From the NCBI RefSeq assembly GCF_002803845.1, contig NZ_CP024985.1, positions 6,459,501 through 6,523,500 of the forward strand: a stretch of 64,000 nt of DNA, read 5' to 3'. The notes beneath the pieces are model-generated. The model did not search any database, was not told where the DNA came from, and worked only from the letters and a program-made list of their open reading frames with translations. This DNA is from Streptomyces lavendulae subsp. lavendulae. GTDB lineage: Bacteria; Actinomycetota; Actinomycetes; Streptomycetales; Streptomycetaceae. Below are positions 34,056 to 46,330 of this stretch, piece by piece. The position numbers and the translations under genes are program-made. Every line of letters starts with the position of its first letter. The stretch's first letter is position 1.

Positions 34056-35006
34056 ATGTCCCCGCCTCCGCCGCCCCTCGGCCGCGCCCGCAAGCGGGAA
34101 GCCCAGCTCTTCGACCCCGCGCTGTGCGACACCGAACTGGTCTCCGTGCGCTCCCAGTTCACCCAGGGCCGGTGGGCCAAGGCCCGTGCCCTCCTTGTCG
34201 GCACCGGTGACGACTGGGACCGCCGCGGCCACCGCGTCGTCGTCCTCGCCGAGACCCCGGCCGCCACCGCGTGGGCCCGCGAATGGCTGCTCGCCGAGCC
34301 CGGCAGCGCCGACGCCACGACCCTCCTGGCCTGCGCCGCCGTGTTCAGCGCCCTGCGCCGCAAGGCCACCCCCGAGGCGGCCGAGGAGGCCTGCCGGCGG
34401 GCCGCCGCACTGCTGCCCGCCGACCCCACGCCCTGGCTGGGCCTGCTCATGCTCTCCCGCGCCTTCGGCACCGAGGAGGAGTTCAGCCGGCACTTCGACC
34501 AGGTCCGGGCCCGCCACCGGGAGCACCACCACGCCCACCACCTGATGGTCGCCAAGCTGGCCGAACGCGCCCCCGCCCAGGGGCACGACCCGCTCCACGA
34601 GGTCTACGACTTCGCCTCCTGGGCCGCCGAGGAGTCCCCGGCCGACTCCCCGCTCGCCGTGCTGCCCGTCATCGCCCACGCCGAGCGCTACCGGGTCCTC
34701 GCCGCCGCCCAGGGCGGTTCCGCCCCCGGGTCCGCGGGCCCGCACTGGTCCGGCCGCCGCGCCCGCCAGGTGCTGCGCTCCGCCTTCGACTGGTGGCTGG
34801 AGTGGGAACGCGAGGACCACCCCCGCAACCGGGTGGACCTCAACTTCCTCGCCCACGCCAAGCTCTGCGAGGGCCGCCCCGCCGAGGCCGCGGCCCTCTT
34901 CCACCGCATCGGCAGCCATGCCACCCCCGCGCCCTGGTCCTATCCGGACCGGGACCCGCACAAGGCCTTCCTCGCCGCGCGCAGCGCCGCGCTCGGCACC
35001 GCCTGA
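34056..35006 (+). CDS. Conserved hypothetical protein, helical repeat-like
   Basis: 316 residues, predominantly helical with TPR/SEL-like alternation (ATTLLACAAVFSALRRKATP, then EAAEEACRRAAALLPADPTP). It contains an unusual His cluster REHHHAHHLMVAKLAE. No catalytic motif is seen and no signal peptide. It is followed after 35 bases by an amino-acid permease gene, suggesting co-transcription. Function unknown. Confidence 0.75.
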   Translation: MSPPPPPLGRARKREAQLFDPALCDTELVSVRSQFTQGRWAKARALLVGTGDDWDRRGHRVVVLAETPAATAWAREWLLAEPGSADATTLLACAAVFSALRRKATPEAAEEACRRAAALLPADPTPWLGLLMLSRAFGTEEEFSRHFDQVRARHREHHHAHHLMVAKLAERAPAQGHDPLHEVYDFASWAAEESPADSPLAVLPVIAHAERYRVLAAAQGGSAPGSAGPHWSGRRARQVLRSAFDWWLEWEREDHPRNRVDLNFLAHAKLCEGRPAEAAALFHRIGSHATPAPWSYPDRDPHKAFLAARSAALGTA

Positions 35007-35041
35007 CCCCGACCAGCCAGTCCCCCCGAAAGGACCCCGCC

Positions 35042-36586
35042 ATGCCGACGGGCAGATCCACCACGCTCCCAGCCGAGGCCGAGATCCGCACGTACAAGGG
35101 CCAGGACCGCGCCCTGCGCGCCGACCGCCTCGGCACCGCCGGACTGCTGCTCTCCGTACTCGCCGCCAGCGCGCCCCTGATGGTCGTCGCGGGTGTCATG
35201 CCCACGATCTTCGGGGTCATGGGCATCGTCGGCCAGCCGCTCCTCTTCGTGATCCTCGGCGTCGTCCTCGCCCTCTTCGGCGTCGGGTACGCCGAGATGA
35301 GCCGCCACGTCCACAACGCCGGCGCCTTCTACGCGTACATCGCGCGCGGCCTCGGGCCCACCGCCGGGGCCTCCGCCTCCCTCGTCGCCCTCGTCGCCTA
35401 CAGCGCCATGCAGGTCGGTGTCTACGGCATCCTGGGCTTCGAGATCTCCGGCCTCCTCGCGACCTACCTCGACGTCGGCGTCGCCTGGTGGATCCCGGCC
35501 CTGATCGCCGTCGCCGCCACCGGGGCGCTCGGCTGGCTGAAGATCGACCTCAACGCCAAGGTGCTCGGGGTCCTGCTGCTGATCGAGTGCGCCCTGGTCG
35601 TCGTCTTCGACGCCGCCGCCCTCGGCAAGCCCGGCCCCGAAGGGCTCTCCCTGACCGCCTTCGACCCCGGCACCCTCTCCGGAGCCGGCCTCGGCACGGC
35701 CCTGTGCTTCTGCATCGCCGCCTTCGTCGGCTTCGAGCAGTCGCCGGTCTACGCCGAGGAGACCAGCAAGCCGCACATCGTGGTCTCGCGCGTGATGTTC
35801 CTCGCGATCGGCTTCGTCGCCGTCTTCTTCGCCCTCAGCGCCTGGGCCCTGTCGGTGGCCACCGGCCCCGCCCGGATCACGGCCGCCTCCGCGAAGGCCG
35901 GTCCGGCACTGCTCTTCGAGCTGACCGAGTCCCGGCTGGGCGCCGCCTTCACCGACGGCCTGCACGTGCTCTTCGTCACCGGCATGTTCGCGGCCATGCT
36001 CAGCTTCCACAACGTCGTCGCCCGCTACGCCTTCGCCATGGGCCGTGAGGGCCTGCTCCCGGCCCGCTTCGGCCGCACCAACCCCGGCACGGGCGCCCCC
36101 GCCACCGGCTCCCTGTTGCAGACCGTCGTGGCGGCCGTCGTCGTCATCGTCTTCGCGCTCACCGACAGCCTGCCGGCCGGCGACCCCACCGCGCCCGTGC
36201 TGCACCTGTTCACCTGGATGGGCAGCGTCGGCGCCCTCGGCGTGACCGTGCTGATGGCCGCCTCCTCCTTCGCCGTCATCGCCTTCTTCGTCCGCCGCGG
36301 TACCGCGGGCGCCCAGGTGTGGCGCCTGACCGCCGCGGCCCTGGCGGGCCTCGCCCTGGTCGCCATCGCCGTCTACACCGTGCGCGACTTCGGCGTGCTC
36401 GTCGGCGCCGCGGAGGGCTCCGCGCTGAGCTGGGCGCTGCCCGCGATCATCTTCGTGGCCGCCCTGGGCGGGCTGGTCCACGGGCTGCTGCTCAAGAGCC
36501 GCCGCCCCGAGGCGCACGCCCGGATCGGCCTGGGCAACGAGGCCTTCCGCCTCGACCAGGCCGCGGAGGCCGACCCGGCCGGCTGA
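35042..36586 (+). CDS. APC-superfamily amino-acid permease
   Basis: 514 residues with about 12-13 hydrophobic segments. Family features: LLLSVLAASAPLMVVAGVMP near the N-terminus, GYAEMSRHVHNAGAFYAYIA, FVGFEQSPVYAEET and SFHNVVARYAFAMGREGLLP. It probably imports an amino acid or amine. It is co-directional with the preceding hypothetical gene and followed by a strong terminator hairpin. Confidence 0.92.
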   Translation: MPTGRSTTLPAEAEIRTYKGQDRALRADRLGTAGLLLSVLAASAPLMVVAGVMPTIFGVMGIVGQPLLFVILGVVLALFGVGYAEMSRHVHNAGAFYAYIARGLGPTAGASASLVALVAYSAMQVGVYGILGFEISGLLATYLDVGVAWWIPALIAVAATGALGWLKIDLNAKVLGVLLLIECALVVVFDAAALGKPGPEGLSLTAFDPGTLSGAGLGTALCFCIAAFVGFEQSPVYAEETSKPHIVVSRVMFLAIGFVAVFFALSAWALSVATGPARITAASAKAGPALLFELTESRLGAAFTDGLHVLFVTGMFAAMLSFHNVVARYAFAMGREGLLPARFGRTNPGTGAPATGSLLQTVVAAVVVIVFALTDSLPAGDPTAPVLHLFTWMGSVGALGVTVLMAASSFAVIAFFVRRGTAGAQVWRLTAAALAGLALVAIAVYTVRDFGVLVGAAEGSALSWALPAIIFVAALGGLVHGLLLKSRRPEAHARIGLGNEAFRLDQAAEADPAG

Positions 36587-36614
36587 GCCCCGTAGCCTCG
36601 CATTCGTGCCTGCC

Positions 36615-36656
36615 GCAGGCCCCCGCCGACCGTTTCCATGGTCGCCGGGGGCCTGC
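36615..36656 (+). terminator. Strong terminator hairpin after the APC permease
   Basis: A 17-bp stem with one mismatch (GCAGGCCCCCGCCGACC with GGTCGCCGGGGGCCTGC) and the eight-base loop GTTTCCAT lie 29 bases past the permease stop. Confidence 0.8.
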
Positions 36657-36804
36657 GTGCGCATGGGGCCGATTTTGGCGGGTAGCGGAGCCTCATGGTC
36701 TATTGGGGCGACAAAATCACCGGACCGCGGCACGGGGGACACCACCCAGCTCCCCCGCACGCGCCCCGGACCTGCCTGTCCGAACCACGAAGGCGAAGTC
36801 CCGA

Positions 36805-38250
36805 ATGAGTGACCGCACCTTGACCGAGGCCCCCGCCGAGGCGTCGTCCCGCCATGTCGACGCCGGTGACGAGGGTTACAGCAAGGACCTCAAGTCCCGC
36901 CACATCAACATGATCGCCATCGGCGGAGCGATAGGCACCGGCCTGTTCCTCGGCGCGGGCGGCCGGCTCGCCGGCGCCGGCCCCTCCCTCGCCATCGCCT
37001 ACGCGGTGTGCGGAGTCTTCGCCTTCTTCGTGGTCCGGGCCCTGGGCGAGCTCGTCCTGTACCGCCCGTCCTCCGGGGCCTTCGTCTCCTACGCGCGCGA
37101 GTTCATGGGGGAGAAGGGCGCCTACACCGCCGGCTGGCTCTACTTCCTCAACTGGTCCACGACCACCGTGGCCGACATCACGGCCGCCGCGACCTACGCG
37201 CACTTCTGGTCGATGTTCACCGACGTCCCCCAGTGGGTGCTGGCCTTCATCGCCCTGGCCGTCGTGCTGACCGCGAACCTGATCTCGGTGAAGTACTTCG
37301 GCGAGATGGAGTTCTGGTTCTCCCTGGTCAAGGTCGCCGCCCTGGCGGTCTTCCTGATCGTCGGCATCTACCTCGTCGCCACCAGCCACGACATCGGCGG
37401 CCACACCCCGGGCCTGGCCAACATCACCGACAACGGCGGCATCTTCCCGTCCGGTGTGCTCCCGATGCTCCTGGTCATCCAGGGCGTCGTCTTCGCGTAC
37501 GCCTCCGTCGAGCTGTGCGGCGTCGCCGCGGGCGAGACCGAGAACCCCGAGAAGATCATGCCCAAGGCGATCAACTCGATCATGTGGCGCGTGGGCCTCT
37601 TCTACGTCGGCTCCGTGGTCCTGCTGGCCCTGCTGCTCCCGTACACCGAGTACTCCGGCGACCAGAGCCCCTTCGTCACGGTCTTCGACAAGCTCGGCGT
37701 CCCCGGCGCCGCCGGCATCATGAACCTGGTCGTCCTGACCGCGGCCCTCTCCAGCCTGAACTCCGGCCTCTACTCCACCGGCCGCATCCTGCGCTCGATG
37801 GCCATCTCCGGCTCCGCCCCCAAGTTCACCGGCGTCATGAACAAGGGCAAGGTCCCCTACGGCGGCGTCCTGTTCACCGCGGCCTTCGGCGTCGCGGGCG
37901 TCGGCCTGAACTACTTCATGCCCAAGGACGCCTTCGAGATCGTCCTGAACTTCGCCTCGCTCGGCATCCTGGGCACCTGGGCGATGGTCATGCTGTGCTC
38001 GCTCCACTTCTGGCGGCGCGCGCAGCAGGGCCGCCTGGAGCGCCCCTCCTACCGCCTGCCCTGGGCCCCGTACACCCAGATCGTGACGCTGGTCTTCCTG
38101 GTCGCCGTCCTGGTCCTGATGTGGTGCGACGGCGGCGTCGGCCGCACCACGATCCTCTTCGTCCCGGTCATCGGCGCGGCTCTGGTCGGCGGCTGGTTCC
38201 TGGTCCGGGGCCGGGTGGCGCAGATCGCCGCCGCCCGCTCCGGCGACTGA
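36805..38250 (+). CDS. Amino-acid permease, AnsP/GABA-permease type
   Basis: 481 residues, 12 hydrophobic segments. Amino-acid transporter signature: LKSRHINMIAIGGAIGTGLF followed by LGAGG, then RPSSGAFVSYAREFMGEKGA, VFAYASVELCGVAAGETENP and SLNSGLYSTGRILRSMAISG. The closest general resemblance is to asparagine or aromatic amino-acid permeases. It is transcribed alone, bracketed by terminators at 36615 and 38295. Confidence 0.93.
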   Translation: MSDRTLTEAPAEASSRHVDAGDEGYSKDLKSRHINMIAIGGAIGTGLFLGAGGRLAGAGPSLAIAYAVCGVFAFFVVRALGELVLYRPSSGAFVSYAREFMGEKGAYTAGWLYFLNWSTTTVADITAAATYAHFWSMFTDVPQWVLAFIALAVVLTANLISVKYFGEMEFWFSLVKVAALAVFLIVGIYLVATSHDIGGHTPGLANITDNGGIFPSGVLPMLLVIQGVVFAYASVELCGVAAGETENPEKIMPKAINSIMWRVGLFYVGSVVLLALLLPYTEYSGDQSPFVTVFDKLGVPGAAGIMNLVVLTAALSSLNSGLYSTGRILRSMAISGSAPKFTGVMNKGKVPYGGVLFTAAFGVAGVGLNYFMPKDAFEIVLNFASLGILGTWAMVMLCSLHFWRRAQQGRLERPSYRLPWAPYTQIVTLVFLVAVLVLMWCDGGVGRTTILFVPVIGAALVGGWFLVRGRVAQIAAARSGD

Positions 38251-38678
38251 CGGGCCGGACCACCGGCCCGCCCGGCCCGTACGAACCGTCGAAAGGAAGG
38301 CCCCCGCACACCGGTGCGGGGGCCTTCCCGTCGTCCCGGCCGTTTCCTACCCGCAGGTAGCCGGGACGTTCACGGCAATTCCTCCGGAGAATTTCGCCAA
38401 GAATTTACCGAGCACCGTCCCGGCATTCGCATGTGACGAGCGCCACAACATATTCCCTGGACGTGCCACCGCAGCACGTCTCTAATAGGTCTTCGTGCCC
38501 GGCCAACGATCTTGGACGGACGCACCGGGGGAAATTCCCGAATCTTGTCGTTGGCAATGGCGCTGAACGAGGGGTACGGAACGGTGTCAGTGATCCTGAC
38601 AGTAGAGAAATGGTCCGGGCAATTCTGTCCGAGGCCCTTAAGGTTCTCCGGTCGCCGCGACGGCGGCCGGGTGCGGCA
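38251..38678. other. Left boundary and leader region of the biosynthetic cluster
   Basis: 428 bases without a convincing gene. It holds the permease terminator (38295-38328) and then, from about 38370, a stretch clearly lower in GC than its surroundings. Inverted arms GCCAACGA (38502-38509) and TCGTTGGC (38548-38555) enclose a smaller CGGG/CCCG hairpin. TGTCAGTGATCCTGACA lies just before an alternative exporter start at 38610. TGTCCGAGG at 38626-38634 repeats the end of tRNA-Leu. Confidence 0.6.
38295..38328 (+). terminator. Terminator hairpin after the amino-acid permease
   Basis: A perfect 15-bp stem (GGAAGGCCCCCGCAC with GTGCGGGGGCCTTCC) with the tetraloop ACCG, 44 bases past the stop. 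It marks the end of the core-genome transcript before the cluster. Confidence 0.85.
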
Positions 38679-39911
38679 ATGCTGAGCCGGCTGCTCCCGG
38701 CACGGGGAACCGCACGCACCCTCACCGGCATCACGCTGGTGCACACGCTCGGACAGGGCCTGTGGATGGCGCTCAACGCCATCTACGCCACGTCCGTCCT
38801 GGGGCTCTCGCCCGGTCAGTTCGGCATCGGCGTCGGCGTCGCCGCGGGCGTCGCCCTGGCCCTCAGCACCCCGACCGGGCACCTGGCCGACCGGATCGGC
38901 CCGCGGGCCGTCCAGATCTGGTCCTTCCTCGCCCTCGGTCCGCTGACCGCCGCGCTCCTGCTCGTCGACGGATTCCGGCAGTACCTGCTGGTGCTGTCCG
39001 TGCAGGCGGTCGCCTACAGCGCCAGCCGCAGCGCCCGGATGGCCATGATCGCCGGGCTGATCGCCCCCGAGGAGCGGGTCTCCGTCCGCGCCTACCTGCG
39101 GGCCACCAGCAACGTCAGCGTCTCGGTCGGCGCTGGCCTCGCCGGGCTGGTGCTGGTCGCCGACAGCCCCTCCGTCTACCGGGCGGCCGTCGTCTTCAAC
39201 GCCTCCACCTACCTGGTCACCGGACTGCTCACGCTGCTGCTCCCGGCCGTGCCCGCGCAGCCCGCCCGGCCCGGCCCGGCGCTGGTGGTGCTGCGGGACC
39301 GGCCCTTCCTCGCCTTCGTCGTCCTGGACGGCCTGTTGTCCATGCACAACCTGCTGCTGGACGTGGTGCTGCCGCTCTGGGTGCTGCACCACACCGGCGC
39401 ACCCCGCTGGATGATCGCGGCCATCCTGATCACCAACACCGTCGCCGTGGTCCTGCTCCAGGTCAGAGCCGCGCGCGGAACCGACGAACCGTCCGCCGCC
39501 GCGCGGGCGGCCCGGAGCGGGTCGCTCTGCCTCGGCGTGGCCTGCGTGGTCTTCGCCCTCACCGAGGGGGCCTCGGCGGCCGTCGCCTGCGTCCTGCTCG
39601 TCGTCGGCGCGCTCGCACACGTCCTGGGGGAGATCCGGCAGTCCGCCGGGAGCTGGGGGATGTCCTTCGGCCTGGCCCCGGAGCACGCCCAGGGGCAGTA
39701 CCAGGGCACCGCCGCGATGGGCGCCGACCTGGGCAAGATGATCGCGCCGGCGCTGCTGACCTGGCTGGCGATCGAGCACGGCGCGGTCGGCTGGCTGGTG
39801 ATGGGCGTCGGATTCGCCTCGATCGGGGCCCTCATGCCCCTGGTCGCCTCCCGCGCCGAGCGCAGACGGGCGGAGCGGGACCCGGCCGGGGCGCCCGCCC
39901 GCGTCCCGTAG
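38679..39911 (+). CDS. MFS transporter, probable exporter of the cluster product
   Basis: 410 residues with 10-12 hydrophobic segments. MFS features: TLTGITLVHTLGQGLWMALN, the loop GHLADRIGPRAVQIWS matching the G-x-x-x-D-R-x-G-R pattern, and a second half beginning VLRDRPFLAFVVLDGLLS. The start is uncertain. The ATG at 38679 gives normal MFS length; an in-frame ATG at 38610 would add 23 residues. Neither has a strong ribosome site. Its position as first gene of the biosynthetic cluster suggests export or self-resistance. Confidence 0.85.
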   Translation: MLSRLLPARGTARTLTGITLVHTLGQGLWMALNAIYATSVLGLSPGQFGIGVGVAAGVALALSTPTGHLADRIGPRAVQIWSFLALGPLTAALLLVDGFRQYLLVLSVQAVAYSASRSARMAMIAGLIAPEERVSVRAYLRATSNVSVSVGAGLAGLVLVADSPSVYRAAVVFNASTYLVTGLLTLLLPAVPAQPARPGPALVVLRDRPFLAFVVLDGLLSMHNLLLDVVLPLWVLHHTGAPRWMIAAILITNTVAVVLLQVRAARGTDEPSAAARAARSGSLCLGVACVVFALTEGASAAVACVLLVVGALAHVLGEIRQSAGSWGMSFGLAPEHAQGQYQGTAAMGADLGKMIAPALLTWLAIEHGAVGWLVMGVGFASIGALMPLVASRAERRRAERDPAGAPARVP

Positions 39912-39953
39912 CGCCTCCCCGGCCGCTCCCGCCGGCCCGCACCACCCGCTCGC

Positions 39954-39993
39954 ATTCCGCACACATTCCACACACGGGTCACACCCGTATTCC
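39954..39993. promoter_or_regulatory. ATTCC direct repeats and a hairpin upstream of the NRPS gene
   Basis: Three ATTCC-x-CA elements start at 39954, 39965 and 39989 (spacings 11 and 24 bases). ACGGGT/ACCCGT (39974-39988) forms a tight inverted repeat between the second and third. Direct repeats at about one helical turn resemble activator sites such as those of SARP proteins, but no such gene is seen here. Confidence 0.35.
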
Positions 39994-40157
39994 ACATGCC
40001 GCCCACCCCGGGCCCCCGGGGAGCAGTGGCGTGCGCGAATTCAGCAGGGCATCGGAATTCCGTGAGGCTTTTTCCGGCAGACCGCACCGCGCCGGGGGAT
40101 GAATTCCGTCGTGCCCGCAGACCGAAACAATGCAGTCGAACGAGGGGAATCACGTCG

Positions 40158-44041
<3,884 letters not shown>

Positions 44042-44045
<4 letters not shown>

Positions 44046-45331
44046 CAGACCACCCCACACCGCACGACACCCGCAGACACGTCCTGTTCGTCACGTGGAA
44101 GACCGGCAACGCCCCCGCCTTCGAGGCGGCCAGGCGGCTCGGCCACGAGGTGACCCTCATCCGCTCCCTGCGGATGGAGAAGTCCCAGAACATCGACTTC
44201 GACGCCTCGCCCTACGGCGCGTTCGTCGACACCGTGCACGTCCTCGAAGACCACACCGACCACGAGGCCCTGCGCGACCTCGTCCTCGCCGTCCACCGGG
44301 ACCGCCCCGTCGACGGGTTCGTCGCCACCGTCGACGCCCTCGTCGTCCCGGTCGCCCGGATCGCCGAGGAGATCGGCGTCCCCTTCACCGGCGCCCGGGG
44401 CGCCCGGGACGCCAAACTCAAGCACCGCTGCCGCGAGGTTCTCGCCGCCGCCGGGGTCGACGCCACCCGGCACGCCGTCGTCGCCGACCACGCCGGGGCG
44501 GCCGCGTTCGCCCGGGCCACCGGATACCCCGTCGTCGTCAAACCGGCCCGCGGCTCCGCCAGCGAGGGCGCGCACGTCGTCGCCGACGAGGCACACCTGC
44601 GGGAGGTCATGGCCCGCGCCGAGGCCGACCCCACCACCTACGAGGCGGGCATCCTCGTCGAGGAGTACCTGACCGGCCGCTTCCTCTCCGCCGAGATCGG
44701 CCTCTCCCACGGCCGCTTCCTGCGCCTGGCCGTCAGCGAACGCTCCACCTGGCACCGGCACGAGGCTCTGGAGACCGGCACCACCATCCCCGCCGCCATC
44801 GGCCCGGACGACCACGCCCGCGTCATGGAGTTCGCCGAAGCCGTCGTCACCGCCCTCGACCTGCGCCTGGGCGTCTTCCACGTGGAGATCATGCTCGGCG
44901 CGGACGGCCGCCCCCGGCTCATCGAACTGAACCCGCGCATCATGGGCTCCTGCCTGCCGAACCTCTTCCGGCTCGCCGGCGGCGGCGACATCTTCGAACT
45001 GCTCGTACGCGTCCACCTCGACGAGGAGGTGGAGCCGGTCGCCCCGGCCTTCGACCGGTACGCGACCGTCCGCTGGTTCGGCGCCGCCGAACCCGTCCCC
45101 CGCCCGGACCGGGTACCCGACCTGGAGTGGGCCGCCACCGAGTACGGGGACGCCCTGCACGCGCTCACGGTCCGCTTCCCGGACGGCGACGTGCTGCCCG
45201 CCTGCCGCGGCAACCTCGGGAACTTCGGCGAGGTACAAGTCGTCCACGCCGACCACGCGACATCGATCGGGATCGCCGAGCAGATCGTCGGACGGACGGC
45301 GGACCTGCTCGGCATCGAGGTGACGAGATGA
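44042..45331 (+). CDS. ATP-grasp amino-acid/peptide ligase
   Basis: 429 residues. ATP-grasp features: GYPVVVKPARGSASEGAHVV (nucleotide-binding strand), ILVEEYLTGRFLSAEIGLSH (hinge), LGVFHVEIMLGADGRPRLIE and LNPRIMGSCLPNLF (metal-binding Glu and Asn). The overall type matches the L-amino-acid ligase/BacD-like group that makes peptide bonds via acyl phosphates. It overlaps both neighbours by four bases (ATGA), so it is tightly coupled to the NRPS. It probably joins an amino acid to a cluster intermediate. Substrates unknown. Confidence 0.92.
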
Positions 45332-46293
45332 CGACCACGACGACCGCGACCACGACCGCGACCACGCCGCCCACCACGCCCTTCTTCGACGAGACCCGGG
45401 CCCAGCTCGCCCGCCTCGGACTGCCGGGCGCCGACCCCTCCGCCGGCGAGGGTTCCGGCAAGACCTTCGACGACGGCTGCCACTTCAGGATCGAGGTGCC
45501 CACCGTCAACTCCGTACAGGCCGCCCAGACGCTCCTGTCGGAGAGCAGCCGCCGCGGCTTCTCGATCAACCGCATCACCGAGACCCGCGGCATGTACCGC
45601 CACACGGCACGCGAGATCGCCGACTACGTCGCCCTCGGCCGGGAGTACGGGGCCGAGATCCTGATGTCGGTCGGCCCCCGCGCCAGCTACGACACCGGCG
45701 GCAGCGTCCAGACCCCCGAAGGCGTCCGCATCGGCTACCGCCTCCGCGGCCAGGAACAGATCGTCCGGGCCGTCGAGGACGTCAAACGCGGTCTCGAACT
45801 CGGCGTACGCGGCTTCGTCGTCTACGACGAGGGCCTGCTGTGGGTCCTGAACCGGCTGCGCACCGCCGGTGACCTGCCCGAGGACATCCACCTCAAGGTC
45901 TCCGCCCACTGCGGCCACGGCAACGCGGCCTCCGCGCAGATGCTGGAGATGCTCGGCGCGGACAGCTTCAACCCCGTCCGCGACCTCACCCTCCCGATGA
46001 TCGCGGCGCTGCGCCAGGCGGTGTCCATCCCGCTCGACTGCCACGTCGACAACCCCCGCATGTCCGGCGGCTTCGTACGCACCTACGAGGCACCCGAGTT
46101 CGTCCGCGTGGCCGCCCCTATCTACCTCAAGACCGGCAACAGCGCCCTCGAAGGACACGGCGTCAGCCCCAGCCTCAGCCAGCTCGACGACATCCTGCGC
46201 CAGGTCGAGATCGTCACCGAGTTCCTCGGCCGCCACCACCCCGAGGCCCGCCAGAGCCCCGTCGGCGCCCGGCTGACGCCCGTCGGCCCGTAA
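45328..46293 (+). CDS. TIM-barrel-like enzyme of unassigned function
   Basis: 321 residues. It opens with a Thr-rich tail (MTTTTTATTTATTPP). A barrel-like body follows: FDDGCHFRIEVPTVNSVQAA, GAEILMSVGPRASYDTGG, GVRGFVVYDEGLLWVLNRLR, HLKVSAHCGHGNAASAQMLE, GADSFNPVRDLTLPMIAALR and SIPLDCHVDNPRMSGGF. The alternation of beta strands and helices and the terminal His/Asn/Asp positions suggest a TIM barrel. There is a loose resemblance to U32-peptidase-like proteins, but their E-x-F-x-H-G-A-x-C signature is absent. It is translationally coupled to the ATP-grasp gene. The reaction is unknown. Confidence 0.7.
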   Translation: MTTTTTATTTATTPPTTPFFDETRAQLARLGLPGADPSAGEGSGKTFDDGCHFRIEVPTVNSVQAAQTLLSESSRRGFSINRITETRGMYRHTAREIADYVALGREYGAEILMSVGPRASYDTGGSVQTPEGVRIGYRLRGQEQIVRAVEDVKRGLELGVRGFVVYDEGLLWVLNRLRTAGDLPEDIHLKVSAHCGHGNAASAQMLEMLGADSFNPVRDLTLPMIAALRQAVSIPLDCHVDNPRMSGGFVRTYEAPEFVRVAAPIYLKTGNSALEGHGVSPSLSQLDDILRQVEIVTEFLGRHHPEARQSPVGARLTPVGP

Positions 46294-46330
46294 GCCCGCC
46301 CCGCGAGTCCACAGACAGAGGTCACACAGC

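Noticed and set aside
38405..38782. Reverse-strand 125-codon frame over the cluster leader
   Set aside because: It overlaps the exporter start, has no ribosome site or recognisable domain, and its composition is Arg/Ser/Pro-rich as in shadow frames.
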